Notes: a model not told the origin generated them from the sequence alone. DNA of 64,000 nucleotides from Terriglobia bacterium (GCA_020073585.1 JAIQEV010000007.1:1-64000); one strand, 5' to 3'; shown: positions 9,058 to 19,235, counted from the stretch's first letter. Numbers and translations are program-made.

Positions 9058-9969
9058 TTACTTCTGGGACGGTTTTGGCGGCGCCTGGATGCCGGCTGCG
9101 GCGCGCAGCGCGTCGATCAGCTCGCTGTCGTTGGACGCGGCCATGCCCTGATTGACCATCTGCTCAAAGACATGCACGGTGGCTTGGCCGAGGACGGCCT
9201 GGCGATGGAGTTTCTCGGCGAGATGCACGCCGTAGAGGGAATCCTTGAGGCGGCCGCGGCCGGAAAAGGCGACGGCTTGCCCGCGCTCGCCTTCCGCCAT
9301 GATGGGAGCGTGGCGGATGACATGGGGGCTGCCGGTGGCGCCGGTGGCGAAGGCCCGCGCAGCGACGCGCAAGTCAATGCCCGCGGCCTCGGCGACCAGC
9401 ATACCTTCGGCGAGGGAGGCGATCTGTGTGGCGCCGGCGAGATTGTAGATGAGCTTGAAGGCCGTGCCGGCGCCGGCGGGGCCGAAGTGGAAAATATTTT
9501 TGCGAAGGGGCTCGAAGAGCGGGCGCACGGCCGCGAGATCGGCTTCCGTGGCGCCCACGAAAAGATTGAGCTGGCCGGCGGCAGCGGCGTCCGGGCGTCC
9601 GGCGACGGGGCAATCGATGTAACGGAGGCCGCGGGCGGAGACGATGGCGGCGAGTTCCAGCACCCAATCGTGGGAGAGGGTGGAGCACTCGATGGCGAAA
9701 GCGGCGGAGGAGAGACCGGCGGCGAGCGCGCCGTCGGTACCGGTCCAGACCAGTCGGGAGGCCTGATCGTCGCTGACGGAAGCGAAGACAGCGTCCGCGC
9801 CTTCCGCCGCGGCGCGCGGGGAAGCGGCGATGGCGGCGCCCGCCTGCTGCACTTTCAGGGTTTTGTCCGCGCTGCGGTTGTAGACGCTGACGTCGTGACC
9901 CGCGGCGAGCAAACGCAGGATCATGCCTTGGCCCATGTTGCCCGCGCCTAGAAATGCGATTTTTGCCAC
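9058..9969 (-). CDS. NAD(P)-dependent oxidoreductase, 3-hydroxyisobutyrate dehydrogenase family
   Basis: MAKIAFLGAGNMGQGMILRLLAAGHDVSVYNRS Rossmann motif; IDCPVAGRPDAAAAGQLNLFVG; GAGTAFKLIYN. Confidence 0.85.
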   Translation of the reverse strand: MAKIAFLGAGNMGQGMILRLLAAGHDVSVYNRSADKTLKVQQAGAAIAASPRAAAEGADAVFASVSDDQASRLVWTGTDGALAAGLSSAAFAIECSTLSHDWVLELAAIVSARGLRYIDCPVAGRPDAAAAGQLNLFVGATEADLAAVRPLFEPLRKNIFHFGPAGAGTAFKLIYNLAGATQIASLAEGMLVAEAAGIDLRVAARAFATGATGSPHVIRHAPIMAEGERGQAVAFSGRGRLKDSLYGVHLAEKLHRQAVLGQATVHVFEQMVNQGMAASNDSELIDALRAAAGIQAPPKPSQK

Positions 9970-10026
9970 GATAACACTCCCTTTCGATGTGCGGTCCCCG
10001 ATGTTGCCGAGGGGACGGGTGACCGT

Positions 10027-10779
10027 TTACTGGCCGATGGCCAGTCCTTCGAGCGCCAGACCGTAGCCCAGGAGATCGTGCATCTGCCGGCGCAGATGCT
10101 CGGTGAGCAGAATGCGGGTGTAGCGGCGGTTGAGCTCGGGCTGCTGCAGGAGCTGGCGGGCAAGCTGCCAGGCGCGCGGAAGCAACGCGGGCCGGGGCAG
10201 AAGCTCGTTGACGAGGCCGAGATCCAGGGCTTCCTGGGCGGAAAGTTTTTGCGCGGTGAGCAGGAAGTAGCGGGCGCGGTTGAGGCCCATGAGCAGCGGG
10301 AAAATGACGTGCACGCCGTCGCCGGGCACGAGGCCGCCGGCGAAATGCGCGGAGTCCTGAAAGGCGGCTTCCGGGGAAGCGAGCACGATGTCGCAGAGCA
10401 CGGGCAGCTCGGGATGACGCAGCGCGGGACCGTTGACGGCGCTGATCATGGGGACTTCGATGTTCAGCATGTTCATGGTGAAGCGCTTGGATTCCGCGCC
10501 CAGCTTGCCCCACTGGACGGGAGAGAGGCGGGGCACGGCGCGATTCACGGCGGGGGTTACGGCGGGGCCGGAAAATTCCTCGCCGACACCGGTGAGAATG
10601 ATGACCTGGTTTTCGGGGTCCCGGGAGATGTCCAGGAAGGCCTGCTCGAGATCGGCGTGGGCCGTGGGACCCCAGCGCAGGGAATCGCCATTGGTGTGCA
10701 GGGACATTTCGAGGATGCCATCCTCGCGGCGGAAGCGGATGGTTTCGAACTTCTTGGCGTAATCGTCGAACGCGGTCAT
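10027..10779 (-). CDS. Enoyl-CoA hydratase/isomerase family protein
   Basis: NQVIILTGVGEEFSGPA, MISAVNGPALRHPELPVLCDIVLASPEAAFQDSAHFAGGLVPGDG. Confidence 0.85.
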   Translation of the reverse strand: MTAFDDYAKKFETIRFRREDGILEMSLHTNGDSLRWGPTAHADLEQAFLDISRDPENQVIILTGVGEEFSGPAVTPAVNRAVPRLSPVQWGKLGAESKRFTMNMLNIEVPMISAVNGPALRHPELPVLCDIVLASPEAAFQDSAHFAGGLVPGDGVHVIFPLLMGLNRARYFLLTAQKLSAQEALDLGLVNELLPRPALLPRAWQLARQLLQQPELNRRYTRILLTEHLRRQMHDLLGYGLALEGLAIGQ

Positions 10780-10795
10780 CTTATTGACGCTCCTT

Positions 10796-11854
10796 TTAAG
10801 ACTGTAGAAATACGCTGTCCGCAGGGTGCCAGGTGATGCGGACTTGCTCGCCGGTTTGGCGAATGGTGACGCGGGGACGTTTTTGCTCGTGGACGATGAC
10901 GCGGTCCCCGCTGCCGAGTTCGATCAGGTATTCCATCGTGGAGCCGAGCTGCATGGCCTGGCGGATGATGCCGGGAAGGGAATGCGGCGCATCGGCGCTC
11001 ACAAACTCGATCTTTTCGGGGCGGACGGCCAGGACGCCCGCGGCGCCGGGCGCGTTTTCCGGCAGGATGCCGATTTCGAGGCCGCTCGTGCAGCGGAAGA
11101 GGCTGCGTCCGGCTGCGGGAAAAGGCGCGCCCTCGAAGAAATTGGAAATGCCGATGAAATCGGCGACGAAGCGGGTCTGGGGGCGGTCGTAAATTTCCGC
11201 GGGGCTGCCCACCTGGGCGATGCGGCCGCGGTCGAGGACCACGATGCGGTCGGCCATGGTCATGGCCTCTTCCTGATCGTGAGTGACGAAGAGCGCGGTC
11301 ACGCCCACCTCGCGCTGCAGGCGGCGGATTTCCTGGCGCATCTGCACGCGGAGCTTGGCGTCGAGATTCGAGAGCGGCTCGTCGAAGAGCAGGAGATCGG
11401 GCTTGAGGGCGAGGACACGGGCCAGGGCCACGCGCTGCTGCTGGCCTCCGGAAAGTTCGCGCGGGAAGCGATCCTCGTGGGAGGAGAGGCCGACGAGGGC
11501 GAGGACCGAGCGAACGCGCTCGTCCGCCTGGGCCGAGTCCACGTGATGGGCGTTCAGGCCGAACTCGATGTTGGCGCGCACGGTCATGTGCGGGAAGAGC
11601 GCGTAATTCTGGAAGACCAGGCCGACGTTGCGGCGGTGGGCCGGCAAGGCGGTGACATCGGCGCCGCGGATCCAGATCTCACCGGAGGTGGGCGGGACGA
11701 AGCCGGCGATCATGCGCAGTGTGGTGGTCTTGCCGCAGCCCGAGGGGCCGAGAAGCGCGACAAATTCGCCGGCCTCGACGGAGAGGTCGAAGTCTTCCAC
11801 GGCGACGGTTGCGCCGTAGGTTTTCTTCAGTTTGCGCAACGTGAGATAGGCCAT
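10796..11854 (-). CDS. ABC transporter ATP-binding protein, PotA-like
   Basis: Walker A GPSGCGKTT, signature LSGGQQQRVALARVLALKPDLLLFDEPLSNLDAKLR, C-terminal TOBE-like domain. Confidence 0.9.
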   Translation of the reverse strand: MAYLTLRKLKKTYGATVAVEDFDLSVEAGEFVALLGPSGCGKTTTLRMIAGFVPPTSGEIWIRGADVTALPAHRRNVGLVFQNYALFPHMTVRANIEFGLNAHHVDSAQADERVRSVLALVGLSSHEDRFPRELSGGQQQRVALARVLALKPDLLLFDEPLSNLDAKLRVQMRQEIRRLQREVGVTALFVTHDQEEAMTMADRIVVLDRGRIAQVGSPAEIYDRPQTRFVADFIGISNFFEGAPFPAAGRSLFRCTSGLEIGILPENAPGAAGVLAVRPEKIEFVSADAPHSLPGIIRQAMQLGSTMEYLIELGSGDRVIVHEQKRPRVTIRQTGEQVRITWHPADSVFLQS

Positions 11855-11871
11855 GCGACGATCGATCCTCG

Positions 11872-12645
11872 TTACGAGTGCCGTACCGACAAAAAGCGCG
11901 TATAGACCGGGATGCCGATGGCCAGCCAGGCGGCGATCAGACAGGTGGAGATGGCCGAGATGGTCGGATCGCTGGAGTACTGCACGTAGTTGAAAATGCG
12001 AATCGGCAAGGTCTGCAATTCGGGCCCGGCGAGAAGCAGGGTGACCACCAGTTCGTCAAAGGACATGATGAAAGCAAAGACCGCGCCGGCCAGGATGCCG
12101 GGACGAATGAGCGGCAGGGTGATGCGAAAAAAAGTGCGCCACCAGCCGGCGCCGAGATTCTGCGCGGCTTCCTCGAGGGAAGGATCGAACTCCGCCAGGC
12201 TGGCCATCACCAGACGGACGACGAAGGGAGTGATGAGCAGGGTATGCGCGGCGACGAGGCCGGTGAAGGTTTGCGTCAGGCCCACGCGCTGCAGGGCGAT
12301 GAGCAGGGCGAGAGCCAGGACGACGGCGGGGAACAGGATGGGAGAGAGCAGGACGGCGGAGATGGCGGTCTTGCCAGGGAGGCGATAGCGGACCAGGGCG
12401 AGTGCGCTGAAGGTTCCGATGATGGTGGCGAAAGCGGTGCTGGTGGCGCTGAGAGTGGCGCTGATGCGCAGCGCGTCGCGGAGTTCCGGCGTGCTCCAGA
12501 ATTGGTGAAACCACTTCAAGGTGAGGCCTTCCGGGGGGAAGAGGGGATAGGCGCTGGCGCCGAACGCCGTGGCCATGACGACGAAGATGGGCGCCAGGAG
12601 ATAGAGAAGGATGGCGGCGTTGAGCAAGCGCAGGAGGATGCGCAT
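11872..12645 (-). CDS. ABC transporter permease, PotC-like
   Basis: MRILLRLLNAAILLYLLAPIFVVMATAF; EAA loop EEAAQNLGAGWWRTFFRITLPLIRPGI. Confidence 0.85.
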   Translation of the reverse strand: MRILLRLLNAAILLYLLAPIFVVMATAFGASAYPLFPPEGLTLKWFHQFWSTPELRDALRISATLSATSTAFATIIGTFSALALVRYRLPGKTAISAVLLSPILFPAVVLALALLIALQRVGLTQTFTGLVAAHTLLITPFVVRLVMASLAEFDPSLEEAAQNLGAGWWRTFFRITLPLIRPGILAGAVFAFIMSFDELVVTLLLAGPELQTLPIRIFNYVQYSSDPTISAISTCLIAAWLAIGIPVYTRFLSVRHS

Positions 12646-13532
12646 CAGGCGCTCCGTCTCCGCTCGGTGAGCCGCAGCGAGGCCACGAAGAGGATGAGGA
12701 TGGCGATGAGCATGGTGAAGGCGATGGCCGCGCCGAAAGGCCAATCGAGGAGGGCCATGGCCTGCTGATAGATGATGGTGGACATGACCTTGAAGCGCGC
12801 GCCGGCGATGAGCGTGGGGGTGACGAAGGCGCTGAGCGTGCCGGTGAAGACGAGGACGCAGCCGGAGACGATGCCGGGGAGCGACAAGGGCAGGGTGATG
12901 CGGAAAAAAATGCGAGTGTCGCGGGCCCCGAGGTTCCGGGCCGCCTCGTAGAGCGAAGGATTGATGTTGAGCAGGGCGGTGTCGATAGACAGGACCATGA
13001 AGGGGAGGAGGACCTCTCCGAGGGCGATGAGTACGCCGGTGACGTTGTACATCAGGCGCAGCGGCGCGGCGATGAGATGGAAGCGCAGGAGGGTGTGGTT
13101 GATAAAGCCGTTGTTGCCGAGCAGGATCATCCACCCGAAGGTGCGCACGACGGTGCTGGTGAGCAGCGGCATCAGGATGCAGAAGAAGAGGACGGCGCGC
13201 TTCAGGCCGCGCGCGCGGGAGAGGGCATAGGCGAGGGGGAAACCGAGCACCAGGCAGAGTGCGGTGACTTCGGCGCCGAGCAGGAGAGTGCCCCAGAGAA
13301 TGCCGCGGTAGAAGGGATCGAAGAAGAACTTTTTGTAGTTGGCCAACTGCCAGGCGGGGATGATGCCGTGTCCCGCCTCGTAGCCCATGAAGCTGATCCT
13401 GGCGAGCAGCAGGAGCGGCCCCGCCATGCACAGAAGGAGGAGCAGCAGATTGGGACCGAGCAGCGCCCAGGGAGCGAAGGAACGGTGCGGCTTGGAGAAC
13501 CAGGATGGCATAGTGCTGCGGCGCGTCTCCAT
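12645..13532 (-). CDS. ABC transporter permease, PotB-like
   Basis: EAARNLGARDTRIFFRITLPLSLPGIVSGC; start of the next gene overlaps its stop. Confidence 0.85.
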   Translation of the reverse strand: METRRSTMPSWFSKPHRSFAPWALLGPNLLLLLLCMAGPLLLLARISFMGYEAGHGIIPAWQLANYKKFFFDPFYRGILWGTLLLGAEVTALCLVLGFPLAYALSRARGLKRAVLFFCILMPLLTSTVVRTFGWMILLGNNGFINHTLLRFHLIAAPLRLMYNVTGVLIALGEVLLPFMVLSIDTALLNINPSLYEAARNLGARDTRIFFRITLPLSLPGIVSGCVLVFTGTLSAFVTPTLIAGARFKVMSTIIYQQAMALLDWPFGAAIAFTMLIAILILFVASLRLTERRRSA

Positions 13533-13536
13533 CGGG

Positions 13537-14586
13537 CTATTGCGTCACTTCGCGGTTCCACCGGTCGATCCACTGCGGGCGAAGCTCGTTGGCCCTCTTC
13601 CAGTCGGGGCGCGTCAAGGTCTTGATGATCTTAAGCCCGTTGGGGATTTTGGCGGCGGTTTGGGGATCGAGGACGACCTTGGAGTTGGTGGGCGAAAGAA
13701 AAGTGTACTTGGCGTTGGCGGCTTGGGCCTCGACGCTCAAGGCGAAATTGACGTACTGCAGAGCGGCCTGCAGTTTCTTTGTTCCTTTGGCGATGACCAG
13801 CCCGCCCTCCTGAAGAATGCCGCCTTCTTTGGGCAACACCCAGGCGACCGGCACGCCTTTGCTGGCGAGGCCCACGACGCGGTCGGAAACCCAGGGGGCC
13901 ATGACGATATCACCCTGGGTGAAGAGCTGGGCGAGCTGGGCGTGCTGCTCCGGAAAGGTGAGGATGCCGGGCTTCAATTGTTTCATGGCGGCGAAGGCCG
14001 GGTCGGGGCGGTCCATGGCCGTTCCTTCCGTCTTGAGGAGCATGAGGAAGAAACTGAGGCCTGTGGCGCTGTCCAGGTTATTGATGGCGATGCGGCCGGT
14101 GTATTGCGCGTTCCAGAAATCCTTGTAGGACTGGGGAGCGGGCTTGACCTGCTGGGTGTTGTAGGCGATGACCGCGGCAACGTACATGAACTTGGCGAAG
14201 GAATCGCCGGGGACGCGGAACTCGGGATAGAGATCGGCGAGATGCGGGACGCTTTTTACGGAGACGGGCTGCACCAGTCCTTCGGCGGTGGCCTGCGCCG
14301 CGCCCACTTCGTCCATCATGAAGACATCGATCTTGACGTCGTCTTTCTGGGCGCGCATCAGGGCCATGCTTTCGAAGACCAGCTTCTGGACGAGCTTGAT
14401 CTTGATGTCCGGGTGGGCTTTCTCGAAAGGCTCGACGACGGCCTTGCGCCACCCGTCCTCGAACGTACCGCCGTAGTTGGTGACGACGAGCTCGGTCTGG
14501 GCGCGGGCGGACTGCGCACCCAGAGCCAACAGGAGTGCGGCAAAAAGAGCGAGCGCGATGCGCCGGCTGAGGCCACGGATGTTCAT
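13537..14586 (-). CDS. ABC transporter substrate-binding protein, PotD/PotF-like
   Basis: Signal peptide, TELVVTNYGGTFEDGWRKAVVEPFEKAHPDIKIKLVQ; FAKFMYVAAVIAYNTQQV. Confidence 0.8.
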   Translation of the reverse strand: MNIRGLSRRIALALFAALLLALGAQSARAQTELVVTNYGGTFEDGWRKAVVEPFEKAHPDIKIKLVQKLVFESMALMRAQKDDVKIDVFMMDEVGAAQATAEGLVQPVSVKSVPHLADLYPEFRVPGDSFAKFMYVAAVIAYNTQQVKPAPQSYKDFWNAQYTGRIAINNLDSATGLSFFLMLLKTEGTAMDRPDPAFAAMKQLKPGILTFPEQHAQLAQLFTQGDIVMAPWVSDRVVGLASKGVPVAWVLPKEGGILQEGGLVIAKGTKKLQAALQYVNFALSVEAQAANAKYTFLSPTNSKVVLDPQTAAKIPNGLKIIKTLTRPDWKRANELRPQWIDRWNREVTQ

Positions 14587-14677
14587 GAACGTTCTCCCCG
14601 CCGGCAAAGGCGGCCGTGCGCCAAACGCACGACAGGCCGTGTGCCGGGATGTACCGCGTTGCGAAAAGAGGTCTGGC

Positions 14678-16384
14678 TCATTTTCCCGTCGCGCGCCGTA
14701 CCGCCTCGAGGCGCTCATCGAAGAGAGCGACAGGCGGATAGGCCTGGGGATCGGTAAGGACGTCGATGACGGTGGTCTCTTTCACGGCGAGGGCTTCGCG
14801 CACGGCAGGGAGGTAATCCGCCGGCCGGGCAATGGTAACGCCGCGGCAGCCGCAGGCGCGCGCGATCTGCGCGTGGTCAACGGGGGCAAAGTAACAGGCG
14901 CTGGTGTGCCGGCCGAATTTCACGTCCTCCGCGTCCTTCTGATAGCCGAGGACGCCGTTGTTGAGCACGGTGAGGACGACGGGGGCGCGCATGCGGAGAG
15001 ATGTTTCCAACTCGGACCAGACGTGGGCGAAGCCGCCGTCACCGGTGATACAGAGAATCGGGCTGGCGGGGCGCGCCACACGAGCGCCGAGCGCCATGGG
15101 CAGTCCCCAGCCGAGGCCGGCGAGGCCGCGCGGGGTAATGAAGCGCATGCCGGGCGCGAGGGCGCTCAAGTAGCAGGCGACCCAGACGGTGGAGTAACTG
15201 GCGTCGGCGACGACGAGCGTATCCGGAGTGAGGACCTGCTGCAGATCGGCCATGAGGCGTTCGGGGCGGATGGGGCTGGCCTCGGAGTGCAGAAGCGGCG
15301 CGATCTCTCCGGCATTGCGATCGCGGGCCGCCGCAATAGCTTGGGCGAACTCCGGGCGCGGCTGGCAGCGGCCGCGGAGGCGCTCGGTCAGCGCCGGCAA
15401 AGTCAGCTTGGCGTCGCCAACGAGGCGCAGGCCTTCATAGTTGCGGCCGATCTCGGCGGGGTCGACGTCGAGATGAATGTAGCGAGCGCTGGGAGGGAAG
15501 AGGGACCAGGAGTCGGTGCCGTTCTGCGCGGTGCGCGTGCCGACGAAGAAGACGAGATCGGACTGCTCGATCAGCGGACGCAGGTGGCGTCCGGGGGACA
15601 TGCGGCCGAGATTGTAGCCGCCGACGCCCAGGGAAAGGGGATGGCGCTCATCCACGGCGCCCTTGCCCATCACGGTGGTCATCACCGGAAGATGCGCGGC
15701 TTCCTGCAGCGCGGCCAGTTCGGCCGACGCATTCGAGAGATGAATACCGCCGCCGGCAACGAGCAGCGGATGCCTGGCCGCGGCGATGAGTTCGGCGGCA
15801 GCGCTGATGCGCGCGGGATCGGCGAGCATGCGGTCGAGCGGGAAGGCGCCGAGGCGCGCCTGGCGGCGGCCGGGCGAGGTCACGCGCTCGTTGAGGAGAT
15901 CCGCGGGCAGGAGGAGAACAGCGGGGCCCGGGCGGCCAGAGGCCGCGATGGCGAAGGCCATGTCCACGTAATCTTCCATGCGATCGGGTTCGGTGACGCG
16001 GCGGACCCATTTGGCGCAGGACTGGAAGAGGCCGAAGTGGTCGAACTCCTGGAAGGCGTTGCGGTCGGTGGTGGGACGGTTGACGTCCTGCACCAGGGCC
16101 ACGATGGGGATGGAGGACTTGATGGCTTCGGCGAGACCCGGCACGAGCAAGGTGGCCGCCGGGCCGTTCTGCGCGGTAACCACGGCAACTTGGCCGGAGA
16201 CGCGCGCGAAGCCATCGGCCATGGCCGTTCCGGCGTTCTCGGTGCGGTAGGTGAACTGGCGAATGCCCAGGTCCTCGGCGGCCAGCAGGACGGCGGAAGG
16301 GAGGCTCTGTGAAAAAATGGTCCGGACGCCGTGGCGCAGCAGCGCGGCGGCGATGACCTGGGCGACAGTTTTGTCAGGGCTCAT
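14678..16384 (-). CDS. Thiamine-diphosphate-dependent enzyme (acetolactate synthase/benzoylformate decarboxylase-like)
   Basis: 568 aa; YRTENAGTAMADGFAR (catalytic Glu), GDGGFAHVWSELETSLRMRAPVVLTVLNN ThDP motif. Confidence 0.85.
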   Translation of the reverse strand: MSPDKTVAQVIAAALLRHGVRTIFSQSLPSAVLLAAEDLGIRQFTYRTENAGTAMADGFARVSGQVAVVTAQNGPAATLLVPGLAEAIKSSIPIVALVQDVNRPTTDRNAFQEFDHFGLFQSCAKWVRRVTEPDRMEDYVDMAFAIAASGRPGPAVLLLPADLLNERVTSPGRRQARLGAFPLDRMLADPARISAAAELIAAARHPLLVAGGGIHLSNASAELAALQEAAHLPVMTTVMGKGAVDERHPLSLGVGGYNLGRMSPGRHLRPLIEQSDLVFFVGTRTAQNGTDSWSLFPPSARYIHLDVDPAEIGRNYEGLRLVGDAKLTLPALTERLRGRCQPRPEFAQAIAAARDRNAGEIAPLLHSEASPIRPERLMADLQQVLTPDTLVVADASYSTVWVACYLSALAPGMRFITPRGLAGLGWGLPMALGARVARPASPILCITGDGGFAHVWSELETSLRMRAPVVLTVLNNGVLGYQKDAEDVKFGRHTSACYFAPVDHAQIARACGCRGVTIARPADYLPAVREALAVKETTVIDVLTDPQAYPPVALFDERLEAVRRATGK

Positions 16385-16483
16385 GCGTTGGACCTTTGCG
16401 GAGAGGGGAAGAGAGCCCGGCGGGGCCCAAGCAGCACCCGGCAGCGCGTTTCCTCGCGACCCTTCCGCCGTGGATGCGCTAAT

Positions 16484-16499
16484 GATACAGTTGTATGAA
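16484..16499. promoter_or_regulatory. Candidate operator GATACAGTTGTATGAA in a divergent promoter region
   Basis: ATAC/GTAT arms and N4 spacer as at 5716; minus-strand TTGACG-N16-TATCAT promoter overlaps it. Confidence 0.6.
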
Positions 16500-16593
16500 C
16501 TTTCGTCAAGGAGTTTTTACCTGCGCACGCGGAAAAAAGTTCCCCGAGCGGCGCGCGGAATGTTATCTTTATCTCCCCGAGCGAGGTTCTGCG

Positions 16594-17070
16594 ATGGCCA
16601 AGATGCAAATCAACGTAAATGGAAGCAGCCGCACCGTGGAAGCGGAGGCGGAAGCCAGCCTGCTCAGCGTGTTGCGCGAGCAACTCGATCTAACGGGAAC
16701 CAGGTACGGATGCGGCGAGGGCCAGTGCGGCGCCTGCACGGTGCTGATCGACGGCAAGGCCCGGCGCTCGTGCCTCACACCGGCAGCCGCGGCCGCCAAC
16801 AAGCAGATCACCACCATTGAAGGCCTGGCGCAAGGCGAGCATCTGCACCCGTTGCAGGAGGCGTTTCTCGCGGAGGGCGCCATGCAATGCGCCTACTGCA
16901 CCTCGGGGATGATCATGTCGGGGGTTTCGCTGCTGAACAGCAATTCCAATCCATCCGAGGCCGAGATCGTCCGCTTCATGGAGGGGAACATCTGCCGCTG
17001 CGGAACCCACCCGCGCATCGTGGCGGCGATCCGGAGGGCGGCGAGCGCCCTGAAGGAGTCCGGCCGATGA
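16594..17070 (+). CDS. (2Fe-2S) small subunit of xanthine-oxidase family molybdenum hydroxylase (IorA-like)
   Basis: CGEGQCGACTVLIDGKARRSC and CAYCTSGMIM...NICRCGTH [2Fe-2S] motifs. Confidence 0.9.
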   Translation: MAKMQINVNGSSRTVEAEAEASLLSVLREQLDLTGTRYGCGEGQCGACTVLIDGKARRSCLTPAAAAANKQITTIEGLAQGEHLHPLQEAFLAEGAMQCAYCTSGMIMSGVSLLNSNSNPSEAEIVRFMEGNICRCGTHPRIVAAIRRAASALKESGR

Positions 17071-19235
17071 ACGAGAAGCCCGAATTGCAAATGCCGCTGG
17101 AACCCGAGCGCTACGAGCTCAGCGCGCCGCCCACGTATCACTTTGAAATCGACCGGCGTGAATGGTTTAAATTTCTCGGCGCCGGGCTGCTGGTCGTGTG
17201 CGTGTCGAAGAGCGTGGCTGCCGCGCAGGAATCCGGCGGCAGCAGGCCGGCCCCGGGCGAGGCGCTGCCCAAGGAGATCGGGGCTTGGCTGCACCTCGGA
17301 GAGAACGGCGTGGTAACCGTCTATACGGGCAAAGTGGAAATGGGGCAGAACATCCGGACTTCACTCAGCCAGGGCGTTGCCGAAGAGCTGCACGTCCCCA
17401 TGGGCAAGATCCAGATGGTCATGGGCGACACGCAACTGACTCCTTTCGACCGGGGCACCTTCGGCAGCCTGACTACGCCGACCATGAATCTGCAGTTGAG
17501 GAAAGTCGCTGCGGCGGCGCGGAATCTGCTGGTGGATCTGGCGGCCGCGCAATGGAAAGTGGATCGCCAGCGGCTGGTTGCCGCGGACGGCAAGATCAGC
17601 GATCCGGGGACAAAGCGCTCGGTGGAATACGGAATTCTCGTAAAGGGGCAGCAGCTCACGCAAACCGTACCCGCCGAAGAGGCTCTCGCTCCCGCCACGC
17701 AGTGGACCGTGGCCGGCCAGCCGTTGCCAAAGGTCGATGGGCGGGACTTTGTCACCGGGAAACACAAATATCCCTCCGACCAGAAGCTGCCGGAGATGCT
17801 CTACGGCAAGATAGTGCGGCCGAGTTCCTTCAATGCGACGCTGGTCTCGCTGGACACGCACGAAGCGGAGCAGATGCCCGGGGTCACGGTTGTCCATGAC
17901 GGCAACTTCGTCGGCGTCGCGGCGCCAAGCAGCGTCATCGCCTCCCGCGCGGCCGCGGCCATCAAGACGGAATGGAAATCCGAAGCACAGCCTTCCAACA
18001 AGGACCTGTTCGAATACCTGAAGAAAAATGTAACCGAGGGCGGCGATCCCACGGGGGCCCCAACGCGTTATGACGCAGGGTCGGTCGAGCAGGCGCTGGC
18101 TTCCGCGGAGCACCGTTTGCAACAGACCTATACCGTTTCCTACATCGCGCATACGCCGCTGGAGCCGCGCGCGGCCCTGGCGCAGTGGTCCGGGGACCAC
18201 CTGACGGTGTGGACGGGGACGCAGAGGCCCTTCGGCGTGCGCAGCGAGCTGGCCGCGGCATTCCGGATACCGGAAGAAAATGTGCGGGTGCTGATGCCGG
18301 ACACGGGATCCGGTTATGGCGGAAAGCACACCGGGGACGCGGCGGTAGAGGCGGCGCGGCTGGCGCGCTCGGCGAAGCGCCCGGTCAAGGTGGTATGGAC
18401 GCGCGAGGAAGAATTCACGTGGGCCTATTTCCGTCCGGCCGGGGTCATCGAAGTGGCCAGCGGAATGCAGAAGGACGGCACGATCACCGCCTGGGAATTT
18501 CACAACTACAATTCCGGCGCGGCGGGAATCCGCACGCACTACGACATTGCCAACCAGCGCATCGCGTTTCATGCGGCACGCACCCCGCTGCGGCAGGGCT
18601 CGTACCGCGGGCTGGCGGCCACGGCGAATCATTTCGCGCGCGAAACCCACATGGATGAGCTGGCCCATGTGGTGAAGATGGACCCGCTGGAGTTCCGCCT
18701 GAAGAATGCGAAGGACGCACGGCTGCGCGACGTGTACCAGGCGGCCGCGAAAAAGTTCGGCTGGGGAAAAGCGAAGAGCGGGGCGGGGCAGGGGTTCGGC
18801 GTGGCCGGAGGATCCGAGAAGGGCGGCTATGTGGCCACCTGCGTGGAGGTGGCCGTCGATCGGGCCTCGGGCGAGGTCAAGATCGTGCGCGTGGTCACGG
18901 CGTTCGAATGCGGCGCGGTCGTCAACCCCGACGGGCTGCGCAATCAGATCGAGGGCGCGAACATCATGGGGCTGGGCGGAGCGCTGTTCGAGGCCGTGGA
19001 ATTCGAAAACGGGCGTATTTTGAACGGGCTGATGTCGTTGTATCGCGTTCCGCGGTTCCGCGACATTCCGCCGGTCGAAAGCGTGATGCTCGACCGCAAG
19101 GACCTGCCCTCGATGGGCGCGGGGGAAACTCCGATGATGGGCGTCGCGCCGGCCATCGGCAACGCCATCTTCGACGCCACGGGCGTGCGGCTGCGTTCGC
19201 TGCCGCTAGTCCCGAACGGACTGAAGCTCGACTGA
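17067..19235 (+). CDS. Molybdopterin-binding large subunit (IorB-like), Tat-type leader
   Basis: RREWFKFLGAGLLVVC leader; GKVEMGQNIRTSLSQGVAEEL; GSGYGGKHTGDAAVEAARLA; GAGETPMMGVAPAIGNAIFDATG. ATGA overlap with the small subunit. Confidence 0.9.
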   Translation: MNEKPELQMPLEPERYELSAPPTYHFEIDRREWFKFLGAGLLVVCVSKSVAAAQESGGSRPAPGEALPKEIGAWLHLGENGVVTVYTGKVEMGQNIRTSLSQGVAEELHVPMGKIQMVMGDTQLTPFDRGTFGSLTTPTMNLQLRKVAAAARNLLVDLAAAQWKVDRQRLVAADGKISDPGTKRSVEYGILVKGQQLTQTVPAEEALAPATQWTVAGQPLPKVDGRDFVTGKHKYPSDQKLPEMLYGKIVRPSSFNATLVSLDTHEAEQMPGVTVVHDGNFVGVAAPSSVIASRAAAAIKTEWKSEAQPSNKDLFEYLKKNVTEGGDPTGAPTRYDAGSVEQALASAEHRLQQTYTVSYIAHTPLEPRAALAQWSGDHLTVWTGTQRPFGVRSELAAAFRIPEENVRVLMPDTGSGYGGKHTGDAAVEAARLARSAKRPVKVVWTREEEFTWAYFRPAGVIEVASGMQKDGTITAWEFHNYNSGAAGIRTHYDIANQRIAFHAARTPLRQGSYRGLAATANHFARETHMDELAHVVKMDPLEFRLKNAKDARLRDVYQAAAKKFGWGKAKSGAGQGFGVAGGSEKGGYVATCVEVAVDRASGEVKIVRVVTAFECGAVVNPDGLRNQIEGANIMGLGGALFEAVEFENGRILNGLMSLYRVPRFRDIPPVESVMLDRKDLPSMGAGETPMMGVAPAIGNAIFDATGVRLRSLPLVPNGLKLD

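Noticed and set aside
10796-14586. Spermidine/putrescine transporter (potABCD)
   Set aside because: Family resemblance is clear but substrate cannot be assigned; context is catabolic, so no gene symbols were given.
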